From the NCBI RefSeq assembly GCF_004331035.1, contig NZ_SJNT01000004.1, forward strand, positions 276,760 through 340,759: DNA of 64,000 nucleotides. The letters run 5' to 3'. Below, one piece after another: positions 1 through 7,318 of the stretch. Within the stretch, counting starts at the first letter, position 1. Every line of letters begins with the position of its first letter. The translations under genes and the position numbers were made by a program. The notes beneath the pieces are model-generated. The model saw nothing but the letters and a program-made list of their open reading frames with translations. It had not been told where the DNA came from and searched no databases. This DNA is from Acinetobacter sp. ANC 4910. GTDB lineage: Bacteria; Pseudomonadota; Gammaproteobacteria; Pseudomonadales; Moraxellaceae.

Positions 1-432
1 GCTATTGATACCGAAGCACGTTATGCACCTGATGGTAAATCCTTTATTTTCACTTCAGACCGTGGTGGATCACCACAAATTTACCGTTACAGCTTCGCAG
101 ATGGCAGTAGCAAGCGTATTACCTTCCGTGGTGCATTCAACGCACGAGGTACATTAAGTGCCGATGGCAAAAAAGTCGCTTTAGTCCATCGTCCTAGTGG
201 CAGCAGTTATAAAGTCGCAATTCAGGATATTAATTCAGGAATTACCAATATTCTGACCCCAACCAGTCTGGATGAATCCCCGAGTTTCTCTCCAAATGGT
301 CAAATGGTGGTTTATGCCACTCGTGAAGATAACCGTGGCTTGCTCTCTATTATGTCGGTCGATGGTCGTTTCCGTATGAATTTACCAAGTGAACAAGGCG
401 AAGTTCGCGAACCCGCTTGGGCACCTAAATAA
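1..432 (+). CDS. tolB: TolB, C-terminal part (Tol-Pal periplasmic beta-propeller protein)
   Basis: The frame is open from base 1 to a TAA at 430-432 and gives the last 143 residues. Three propeller blades of the PD40/WD-like type are visible (ARYAPDGKSF, GTLSADGKKV, PSFSPNGQMV), the typical TolB repeat. TolB is a periplasmic protein that contacts Pal and the TolA/TolQR motor, which keeps the outer membrane attached during division. pal follows immediately, as in the canonical tolQRAB-pal operon. The gene is cut only by the window edge; nothing suggests a disrupted gene. Confidence 0.93.
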   Translation, partial: AIDTEARYAPDGKSFIFTSDRGGSPQIYRYSFADGSSKRITFRGAFNARGTLSADGKKVALVHRPSGSSYKVAIQDINSGITNILTPTSLDESPSFSPNGQMVVYATREDNRGLLSIMSVDGRFRMNLPSEQGEVREPAWAPK

Positions 433-464
433 TTTTTTAAAAATCAATCTTTATGGAGATGAAG

Positions 465-1037
465 ATGAACGCTATTAAACTATTGGTTTTACCTGTTTTG
501 GCTTCAGCCCTGATTATGACTGGCTGTGCCAGCCGTAAACCTGCAGCCGAAATTCAAACAGGTCAAACACCAAATTCTGCTGGTACAACAGTTAGCACTG
601 AAGGATTAAGCGAAGATGCAGCGTTAAATGCACAGAATCTTGCAGGTGCTTCTTCAAAAGGGGTTACAGCTGCAAACAAAGCTTTTTTAGCTAAACGTGT
701 AGTGCATTTTGACTACGACAGTAGCGATCTTTCAAATGAAGACTACCAAACACTTCAAGCTCACGCCCAGTTCCTTATGGCAAATGCAAACTCGAAAGTT
801 GCGTTAACTGGTCATACTGATGAACGTGGTACACGTGAATACAATATGGCACTGGGTGAGCGTCGTGCTAAAGCAGTAGAAAGCTTCTTAATCACCAATG
901 GTGTAAGTCCAACTCAATTAGAAGCGGTCAGCTATGGTAAAGAAATGCCAATTAATGCAGGACATGATGAGAATGCGTGGAAAGAAAACCGCCGCGTAGA
1001 AATCAACTACGAAGCTGTACCGCCTTTATTAAAATAA
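465..1037 (+). CDS. pal: Peptidoglycan-associated lipoprotein Pal
   Basis: A 190-residue outer-membrane lipoprotein. The signal peptide ends in a lipobox (LIMTGC, Cys21), then comes a flexible Ala/Thr-rich linker and a C-terminal OmpA-like peptidoglycan-binding domain (about 75-185) with HFDYDSS, TGHTDERGT, ALGERRAKAV and ENRRVEI. Three in-frame ATGs lie at 453, 459 and 465. I chose 465 because a GGAG at 455-458 sits 6 bases upstream and the resulting signal peptide begins with the usual short basic stretch. It lies 32 bases after tolB and is probably cotranscribed with it. A T-tailed hairpin follows. Confidence 0.95.
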   Translation: MNAIKLLVLPVLASALIMTGCASRKPAAEIQTGQTPNSAGTTVSTEGLSEDAALNAQNLAGASSKGVTAANKAFLAKRVVHFDYDSSDLSNEDYQTLQAHAQFLMANANSKVALTGHTDERGTREYNMALGERRAKAVESFLITNGVSPTQLEAVSYGKEMPINAGHDENAWKENRRVEINYEAVPPLLK

Positions 1038-1053
1038 GCATGTCTGAGTACAT

Positions 1054-1087
1054 AAAAAAAGCGCTCCTTTAAATTGAGCGCTTTTTT
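1054..1087. terminator. Bidirectional terminator between pal and the 1093 gene
   Basis: GCGCTC (1061-1066) pairs with GAGCGC (1076-1081), flanked by A7 on the left and T6 on the right, so it can stop transcription from both convergent genes. Confidence 0.85.
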
Positions 1088-1092
1088 ATGTT

Positions 1093-1284
1093 TTAAGCAG
1101 GCTTATGTTCATCTTCTTCATGCAGATGCTGCATAGATTCAATCAAGTCATGCTTATTGAAATCTTTATATTCAGGCTTGGCTTCATATTCTTTCCAAGC
1201 TTCTTTCACCTTTTCAGGACTAATATCCTCTAAACTAATGCCTTCATTTTCTGTTGGCATCGCATCAAACTTTTGCGTTGTCAT
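1093..1284 (-). CDS. Small acidic hypothetical protein (63 aa)
   Basis: I do not recognise this protein. It is short and highly charged (rich in Glu, Lys and Asp), has no membrane segment or signal peptide, and looks helical in the middle (SPEKVKEAWKEYEAKPEY). Two adjacent ATGs start it (1287 and 1284). The GGGAG upstream is 4 bases from the first and 7 from the second, so I prefer 1284. It converges on pal and shares its terminator. The Shine-Dalgarno site and coding-like composition argue it is real, probably a genus-conserved cytoplasmic protein. Confidence 0.7.
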   Translation of the reverse strand: MTTQKFDAMPTENEGISLEDISPEKVKEAWKEYEAKPEYKDFNKHDLIESMQHLHEEDEHKPA

Positions 1285-1466
1285 CATTCTGCTCCCACAT
1301 TATTCTTAATCCTTCACATCAACATAGCACTATCCCTAAAAGTTGCAAGGGTAAAATCAAGCCAAATAATCGAGTTTAATTTTTCTTTTGCGGCATTCTC
1401 ATCTAAACTAGCTGTCTAAATTTTTTTTGCTCAATTTGATTGGTTTTCACTCGGAGTTTTCCTGCC

Positions 1467-2441
1467 ATGGCATACCTCACCCTTTCCCAATTCTTAGAAC
1501 AACAAACTGGGAATCTTACACCTGAACTTGCAAAAGTTATTGATACTATTGCAAATACGTGTAAAACCATTGATCAAGCTTTACAAAAAGGCGCGCTTGC
1601 TGGGGTATTGGGCAGTGCTGAAAATGAAAATGTGCAAGGTGAAGAACAGAAAAAACTGGATGTGATTTCAAATGACTATTTAATTGACGCATTAAAAATT
1701 CATCCACATGTTGGTGGTTTAGCATCGGAAGAATTAGATGACTTTACCCCTGCCCAAGAAAATGGCGAATATTTAGTGTTATTTGATCCACTTGATGGTT
1801 CAAGCAATATCGACATCAATATGTGTGTAGGTACTATTTTCTCAATCTTGCCTGCAAAAAATGCAGTGACTCAGTCAGCAGATTTCATGCAAGCAGGCAC
1901 TCAACAAGTTGCAGCGGGTTATGTGCTTTATGGCCCATCAACCATGTTGGCATTAACCGTTGGCGCGGGTACGGTATTCTTTACCTTTGACCCAGAAACT
2001 CAACAATTCTTACTCACCTCTGAAAATATTCAAGTGGCAGCAGATACCAAAGAATATGCTATTAACTCATCAAACCAACGTCACTGGGAAAACCCAGTAA
2101 AACGTTATATTGAAGAACTGCTCGCAGGTAAAACAGGTCCACGTGAGAAAGACTTCAACATGCGTTGGGTTGCATGTATGGTTGGCGACATTCACCGTAT
2201 CCTTTGCCGTAGCGGTATTTTCATGTATCCATACGACCTTAAAGATCCGAAAAAAGCAGGTCGCCTGCGTTTAATGTATGAAGCAAACCCGATGAGTATG
2301 CTGATTGAACAAGCTGGTGGTGCTTCAACAACTGGTCGCGTTCGTATTCTTGATATTCAACCGACTGACCTACACCAACGTGTCCCTGTGATTATTGGTT
2401 CTAAAAACGAAGTCAATTTAGTGACTGGCTACCACAACTAA
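1467..2441 (+). CDS. fbp: Fructose-1,6-bisphosphatase class I
   Basis: A 324-residue cytoplasmic enzyme that hydrolyses fructose 1,6-bisphosphate to fructose 6-phosphate in gluconeogenesis. The metal-binding motif [10 protein letters not shown] (107-116) is intact, as are the downstream [15 protein letters not shown] and [17 protein letters not shown] blocks near the substrate site. Length matches the class I family. The frame extends to 1440, but I chose 1467 because CGGAG (1452-1456) lies 10 bases before it and the protein then opens with AYLTLSQFL, as family members do. It appears to be transcribed alone. Confidence 0.93.
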   Translation: MAYLTLSQFLEQQTGNLTPELAKVIDTIANTCKTIDQALQKGALAGVLGSAENENVQGEEQKKLDVISNDYLIDALKIHPHVGGLASEELDDFTPAQENGEYLVLFDPLDGSSNIDINMCVGTIFSILPAKNAVTQSADFMQAGTQQVAAGYVLYGPSTMLALTVGAGTVFFTFDPETQQFLLTSENIQVAADTKEYAINSSNQRHWENPVKRYIEELLAGKTGPREKDFNMRWVACMVGDIHRILCRSGIFMYPYDLKDPKKAGRLRLMYEANPMSMLIEQAGGASTTGRVRILDIQPTDLHQRVPVIIGSKNEVNLVTGYHN

Positions 2442-2494
2442 TTTTTTTTAAATGCACATAGCCATCTGACGTGTTATGTGCATGAGTCTCCTCC

Positions 2495-3271
2495 ATGTCC
2501 ATTATTTTCCTTGAATCAAAAGACAACCCAAAGATTAAACATCTCCGTGGTTTAATAGAGCAAAGTAGCTACCGTAAAAAGCAGGGTCAAACCGTGCTTG
2601 AAGGGACACACTTAGGCTTAGCTTGGGTTGAAAAAAAGAAGAAACTCAATTCTATTTTCACCACTGAAAATGCACTCGAACACCCTGATATTTGCGATAT
2701 TTTAGATGAATATGAAGGTGCTGTTTTTGTGATTGCTGAAAGCTTATATCGTGACTTAAGCACATTGGGAACCACTTTGCCCTTCTTGGCAGTTGTAGAC
2801 TTACCAAGTTCAAGCCAAAGTGTAGACTTTAGCTTGGATACCTTGATTTTGGAAAACATTCAAGACCCAGGCAATGTAGGCACACTACTCCGCTCTGCTG
2901 CTGCGGCTGGTATCAAACAAGTGATTTGTACCAAAGGTTCTGCAGCACTCTGGTCACCACGTGTATTACGTGCAGGCATGGGTGCACACTTTTCACTCAA
3001 CACCTATGAAAACGTAGCCATCGAAGATGTACTCGACCGCTTTGAAATTCCAGTGTATGTGACCAGCTCGCATCAGGCTGAAAGTTTATATCAAAAAGAT
3101 TTAACACAAGCGTGTGTCTGGATCTTAGGTAATGAAGGCCAAGGAGTTTCTGACTTTGCTTTGGCACATGCTCAAGCACTCAGCATTCCACAGCCAGGTG
3201 GTCAAGAATCGCTCAACGTCGCTATTGCGGGTTCAATCTGCTTTTTTGAAATGGTCCGCCAACGCATCTAA
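2495..3271 (+). CDS. TrmH-family (SpoU) RNA 2'-O-methyltransferase
   Basis: A 258-residue SPOUT methyltransferase. The three knot motifs are clear: NIQDPGNVGTLLRSA (121-135), ILGNEGQGVS (210-219) and SLNVAIAGSICFFE (239-252). The first 100 residues form the substrate-binding L30e-like domain (KIKHLRGL, VLEGTHLG). The family uses S-adenosylmethionine to methylate ribose 2'-OH in rRNA or tRNA; the precise target cannot be read from the sequence. It lies 53 bases after fbp without a convincing terminator, so read-through from fbp is possible. Confidence 0.88.
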   Translation: MSIIFLESKDNPKIKHLRGLIEQSSYRKKQGQTVLEGTHLGLAWVEKKKKLNSIFTTENALEHPDICDILDEYEGAVFVIAESLYRDLSTLGTTLPFLAVVDLPSSSQSVDFSLDTLILENIQDPGNVGTLLRSAAAAGIKQVICTKGSAALWSPRVLRAGMGAHFSLNTYENVAIEDVLDRFEIPVYVTSSHQAESLYQKDLTQACVWILGNEGQGVSDFALAHAQALSIPQPGGQESLNVAIAGSICFFEMVRQRI

Positions 3272-3407
3272 TACACTTTTATTTTAAATTGTCTCATCCA
3301 ATTTCAAAAATAGATTACACTTGAAAAAATAATAACGGATATTGTCAACCAAACCATTATTTCCAACGTTATTAAGGATATGTATTGGAAATAATGGTGA
3401 TAATCCA

Positions 3408-4043
3408 ATGACAGGGTTTTCCATCTCTATGGATTTAGCGCCGAAACAGTCTCAGTCCGAAAATTTAAGTGCTTTAAAAAGTACGGCTGAACAACGTCTA
3501 AAGAATTTTATGCAAGACGTAACTGGACGCGCACTTGTAATGATGGAAAATGCAACGAAAGGACAACAAGGCATCGCAATGGATCTGGTCCAAGAAGCCT
3601 TTATTTCTTTGCATAAATCCTATTCAGAGAAGTCGACTGAAGAATGGTATCCCCTGTTTTACACCATTTTAAATAACAAACTGCAAGATTGGCGTCGTAA
3701 AGAAGCTCGTCGTTCTCAGCCTTTTTCATTGTTTAAAAAGGTGAGTCTAGATGAAGATGATCTAGAAATTCAGGATGTTATTGATGAAACAACTCCTAGC
3801 CCACTAGAGTTTCTGGATCAGGCAGTCACTATTGAAGAAATTCAAGCTGCGATTCGGCAACTGCCAGTTCGTCAACAGCAAGCATTTATGCTTCGGGCTT
3901 GGGAAGGATTTGACACGCAAACGACTGCTCAAATTATGAATTGTAGTGAAGGCAGTGTAAAAACACATTATCATCGCGCGATTCAAGGTTTGCGATCTGC
4001 GTTATCGCATTTGAATCCATATTCGGGAGGGTCATCTGAATGA
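3408..4043 (+). CDS. Sigma-70 family RNA polymerase sigma factor (ECF-like)
   Basis: A 211-residue sigma factor with region 2 at about 30-98 (DLVQEAFISLHKSY, LFYTILNNKLQDWRR) and region 4 at about 143-197 (QLPVRQQQAFMLRAWEGF, then a helix-turn-helix CSEGSVKTHYHRAIQGLR). No region 1.1 or 3 is present, so it is ECF-like. The frame runs back to 3342; I chose ATG 3408 because GGTGA (3396-3400) is 7 bases upstream. Its stop overlaps the next start (ATGA), so it is translationally coupled to the DUF3619 gene, a putative membrane anti-sigma partner. The inducing signal is unknown. Confidence 0.85.
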   Translation: MTGFSISMDLAPKQSQSENLSALKSTAEQRLKNFMQDVTGRALVMMENATKGQQGIAMDLVQEAFISLHKSYSEKSTEEWYPLFYTILNNKLQDWRRKEARRSQPFSLFKKVSLDEDDLEIQDVIDETTPSPLEFLDQAVTIEEIQAAIRQLPVRQQQAFMLRAWEGFDTQTTAQIMNCSEGSVKTHYHRAIQGLRSALSHLNPYSGGSSE

Positions 4044-4360
4044 AACAAGATGATTTCTTAAAACAAGTTACTTCCAAACTTGATGGTCTTGCTCAGCAAC
4101 ATAAGGCAAAACCTGTAGTGATGAATCATGTACTGGATCATATTCAGCAGCAAAAATCATCACGCTTTGCCTATTTCAAAATGACTGGGTTTGCTTTAGC
4201 CGCAGCAATTGCAGGAATTGTGGTTTTACCCAATGCTGTCGATATGTCTGCAAAACCACAAAATCAAGTTGTTGTAACACCAAAACTCTCTCCGCAAATG
4301 GTTGAAGATTTGGAAATGTTAATGGTTTTAGGTGAGGACAAAGTTCCACATGGCAGCTAG
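4040..4360 (+). CDS. DUF3619-type membrane protein, putative anti-sigma factor
   Basis: A 106-residue protein with one predicted membrane helix at about 47-64 (FKMTGFALAAAIAGIVVLP). The N-terminal 45 residues would be cytoplasmic and the C-terminal 40 periplasmic. This topology and its four-base overlap with the sigma gene fit an anti-sigma factor that holds the sigma at the membrane. From memory it matches DUF3619, usually found next to an ECF sigma gene. The anti-sigma role is inference; no zinc-binding anti-sigma HxxxCxxC motif is present, so any mechanism would differ from the ZAS type. Confidence 0.75.
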   Translation: MKQDDFLKQVTSKLDGLAQQHKAKPVVMNHVLDHIQQQKSSRFAYFKMTGFALAAAIAGIVVLPNAVDMSAKPQNQVVVTPKLSPQMVEDLEMLMVLGEDKVPHGS

Positions 4361-4754
4361 ACGTTTAGCTTTTGCTTTTTGTGCACTCGGCTTCTTGCAA
4401 ACAAGTTTTGCAGGTTTTGAACGTTTTTGGATTTTTTCTAAAGATGCCAATACACAAGTGGCCGAAACATGGGAAACACTTTCTGAGCAAGAACAGCGTG
4501 CATTAATCAAACGCTATCAATCTCTCAAAGAAATTCCAGATGAACAAAGTAGCAGCTTACAACAGCGTATGGACTGGTTCACGCAGTTACCTGAACAAGA
4601 GAAACAGAAAATGCGTGAAACTTGGCAGCAAATGAGCAGTCAAGAACGTAATGATTTACGTGCACGTATGCAAAAAGCCACACCAGAAGAACGCATTAGC
4701 ATACGTGAAGAGTATATGAACAAATACCTACATCACACCACTGAACAGCAATAA
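4350..4754 (+). CDS. DUF3106-type periplasmic protein
   Basis: 134 residues with a signal peptide (residues 1-21, ending TSFA|GF) followed by an all-helical charged domain. The domain contains four spaced copies of a pattern (L/M/A)-(S/P/T)-x-(Q/E)-E-(Q/K/R): LSEQEQRAL (44-52), LPEQEKQKM (80-88), MSSQERNDL (95-103), ATPEERISI (110-118). I recognise it as DUF3106. The frame extends to a GTG at 4332, but ATG 4350 gives the proper signal peptide. It overlaps the DUF3619 gene by 11 bases, so the three genes form one coupled operon. Function unknown; a periplasmic sensor or chaperone is possible. Confidence 0.78.
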   Translation: MAARRLAFAFCALGFLQTSFAGFERFWIFSKDANTQVAETWETLSEQEQRALIKRYQSLKEIPDEQSSSLQQRMDWFTQLPEQEKQKMRETWQQMSSQERNDLRARMQKATPEERISIREEYMNKYLHHTTEQQ

Positions 4755-4785
4755 CAACAGCTTATACCGATAAAAATTGCCATAT

Positions 4786-4821
4786 AAAAAGCCAATCTAT
4801 AATAAATAAGATTGGCTTTTT
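4786..4821. terminator. Terminator after the sigma/DUF3619/DUF3106 operon
   Basis: GCCAATCT (4791-4798) pairs with AGATTGGC (4809-4816), with A5 before and T5 after; likely works in both directions. Confidence 0.8.
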
Positions 4822-4840
4822 ATATTTCTATTTCATCTTT

Positions 4841-4879
4841 AAACATTAACCTCATCGTTACTCAATGAGGTTAATGTTT
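4841..4879 (-). terminator. 15-bp perfect inverted repeat downstream of the 4889 gene
   Basis: AAACATTAACCTCAT (4841-4855) pairs perfectly with 4865-4879 across a 9-base loop. It lies 10 bases past the stop of the minus-strand GlyGly-CTERM gene and ends in TTT on that strand. The stem is AT-rich, so it may be an mRNA 3'-end stabiliser as much as a terminator. Confidence 0.6.
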
Positions 4880-4888
4880 CCGCTTTGC

Positions 4889-7303
4889 TTAATGCTTTTT
4901 CGTTTGACTATGACGGCGATACAAACCTAAGCCCAATAAACCCAGTAAACTCAACCACCCAGTTGAACCGCCGCCGCCACCAGATGTGACTGTATTCTTA
5001 GCCGTATTATTTAAATAAATTTTTGCTCGATTTGAAGCCAAACCTTCGGCATCAAATACGGTATATTCCATAATCTGGTCGAATGGGCTGTAATTATTTT
5101 TTACCTGCACCACTAAATCGCTCGAATAACAGGTATCTCGCATTGCACTTCCAGGACATGGCCCATTCGGAACTGATGGGTCGACCATCATCGCGCTGGG
5201 TAAACTATCCAAGCGAATTGCCAACTCCTGACCTGCTTCATTATGATAAAAGTCGGCTTTATTCAGTCCAGCAATACTGCCTTTTGGACCATCATCATCA
5301 AAATCATTTTCTAGTGGGTGCAAGGAAATTTTCTGGCTAGATCCATATTGCAAGCGATAAGTATCTTCTTTTGCAATTGGGGAAATATTGGTAAAACTCG
5401 CACTTAATAAGCCAGATGTTGTTTTAGTCGCATCTGTTTTCGAGGTGATGCTGTAAGTACATAAAGCATTCTCACCAATAGTAGAAATACTATCATCTAG
5501 GCGATAAAACATAATTCGTTTAAGTTCTGGCACCCACTCACATTTCAACTTCGGATCTTGGTCGCCAATAAATTGAAAGCTACTGCCTTCACCAGAATAA
5601 TGCCCCACACCCAATACTTGGGTATTAATCGTATAGTTTTCTGCATTTAATGCCTTAACCTGTGATTCATTATTCACCCATTGTTCATCAGGCAATGCAA
5701 GTGCAAACGGGTCAATATAAATCGCACGATACTTGGCATATTTTTCAGTATTGCTCTTCAAGTCTTTAAAAGCAGTCAACTCAGCTTGATATTGCGTCAA
5801 ATATTTCACATCCGTCGATTTATCATCTATACGTGCTTGATATAAATCAATCGCTTGCTGATAGTCCGCGATCATCTGCGAATAGGACAAATTCTTTAAA
5901 TTAATAATATCTGCCGCAGTTAAGCGCATCAGCTCAACCGAGCCAATATCACAGGTATTTTTCATACTTGGATTAAGAATTAGCGTTGCATCCGTAATGC
6001 GACTAAATCCGCGTTGATCAACATCACTGCACCCTATCGCATTCAAATTCACCAGATCATTCGCGGTCTGATTATCTCTTGGGTAGTACAGCGGTAGATA
6101 TTCTGTATTGGCATTTGGTCCCGTATACGCAGTCAGTAATGTTGCCATCGAAATATTACTGACATCAATATTGGTATTGGTTCCTGAAACATTACTTTCA
6201 TAAGCGATTTTCGGCAGATTGCATTGTCCTGTAACTGTAGCCAATTGAAGGGCGTTATTCATTGCCACCATATTGAGTTTTGCATCAGCCACATTCCCGT
6301 TATTCAAAGCATAACGGCATGACTGCCCTGAATTATAAGCCAGCACATTAAATGAAATATTTTTACTGCCCAATTGATCATAAAGCAGCGTACTGGCTGC
6401 ATTATTCTCAACAATCGTATTACTGAGTAGTGTCAGCGTGCTATTTTCACTTAAATTTGCCGGCCCAACATTAGATGAGACATTTTTAATAATTGCCCCT
6501 GTACTGATATTTGCCTGATTTTTGGCAATCGTATTGGTTTGCAGTAAAGTCGATGCTTCACCACAAAGATCCAACATACTCTGATTATTTGCCGCGCCAT
6601 TGGCAACAATACTGCTATTTTGAATGGAAATTGTGGGCTTGGTAAATAACAAGTTGTTTTGGCAGGTCATCGCCAGAACGCTGCCCTGTCCTGCTTGGTT
6701 ACCTTGTATTAAACCATGATCAATAGTCAACGCGATGTTACCATCAAGGTAAATTGCACCACCTTGTGCCGCACGTGAGTTGATAATAGCAACATTGGAC
6801 AAATTAATATCCGCACCAGCATAAATAGCTCCACCCAATCCCGTACTTACCGCATTCGCCAACGTTAAGTTTTTAAATGAAACGCCATATTTGGACAAAG
6901 AACTATTCAATATGCGCGTTTGATTTTCGCCACTGATGGTTGTTTTAATTGCTGTCGTAGCAGGATACGTATTTGTTAATACATGCTTCTTGGAATAATC
7001 AAGCGGCTCAGCACCATAAATCTCAATCACCGATTGTGGTACTAATTCACGCTTCAGTATATAGATTCCCTCTTTTAACTGAATCCGATCTTTTTGCCCT
7101 AGACGCGTATCACCTGCATTACATCCACCAAAAGCTTTATTATCGGCTGCCGTTTTAATAGCTTCGCGTAAAGAACATTGATTTAAGTTGTCACCATCTT
7201 CATCATCAAACGTAGTGACATGAATAAATGTATCTTCTGCTGCCATCAATGACATCGCAGAAAGCACCATTAATGTCAGTAAACCTTTTTTATAATTTTT
7301 CAC
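4889..7303 (-). CDS. CSLREA-domain, GlyGly-CTERM secreted protein (804 aa)
   Basis: A signal peptide (MKNYKKGLLTLMVLSAMSLM) is followed by a CSLREAI motif near residue 45, a long region with right-handed beta-helix character (repeating N/G-rich GGAIYAG, GGAIYLDG), then an Ig/cadherin-like segment starting SPIAKEDTYRL. The C-terminus is a GlyGly-CTERM signal: SGGGGGSTGW, a leucine-rich helix, then YRRH. In this family (TIGR03501) the tail is cut by rhombosortase and the protein goes through type II secretion. The listed frame begins at a TTG (7309), but GTG 7303 has AAGGG 8 bases upstream. It follows its paralogue-like neighbour after 15 bases, so the two are one operon. It may be the Acinetobacter protein named rhombotarget A; that is from memory. 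Confidence 0.82.
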   Translation of the reverse strand: MKNYKKGLLTLMVLSAMSLMAAEDTFIHVTTFDDEDGDNLNQCSLREAIKTAADNKAFGGCNAGDTRLGQKDRIQLKEGIYILKRELVPQSVIEIYGAEPLDYSKKHVLTNTYPATTAIKTTISGENQTRILNSSLSKYGVSFKNLTLANAVSTGLGGAIYAGADINLSNVAIINSRAAQGGAIYLDGNIALTIDHGLIQGNQAGQGSVLAMTCQNNLLFTKPTISIQNSSIVANGAANNQSMLDLCGEASTLLQTNTIAKNQANISTGAIIKNVSSNVGPANLSENSTLTLLSNTIVENNAASTLLYDQLGSKNISFNVLAYNSGQSCRYALNNGNVADAKLNMVAMNNALQLATVTGQCNLPKIAYESNVSGTNTNIDVSNISMATLLTAYTGPNANTEYLPLYYPRDNQTANDLVNLNAIGCSDVDQRGFSRITDATLILNPSMKNTCDIGSVELMRLTAADIINLKNLSYSQMIADYQQAIDLYQARIDDKSTDVKYLTQYQAELTAFKDLKSNTEKYAKYRAIYIDPFALALPDEQWVNNESQVKALNAENYTINTQVLGVGHYSGEGSSFQFIGDQDPKLKCEWVPELKRIMFYRLDDSISTIGENALCTYSITSKTDATKTTSGLLSASFTNISPIAKEDTYRLQYGSSQKISLHPLENDFDDDGPKGSIAGLNKADFYHNEAGQELAIRLDSLPSAMMVDPSVPNGPCPGSAMRDTCYSSDLVVQVKNNYSPFDQIMEYTVFDAEGLASNRAKIYLNNTAKNTVTSGGGGGSTGWLSLLGLLGLGLYRRHSQTKKH

Positions 7304-7318
7304 GGTCAAATCCCTTGC

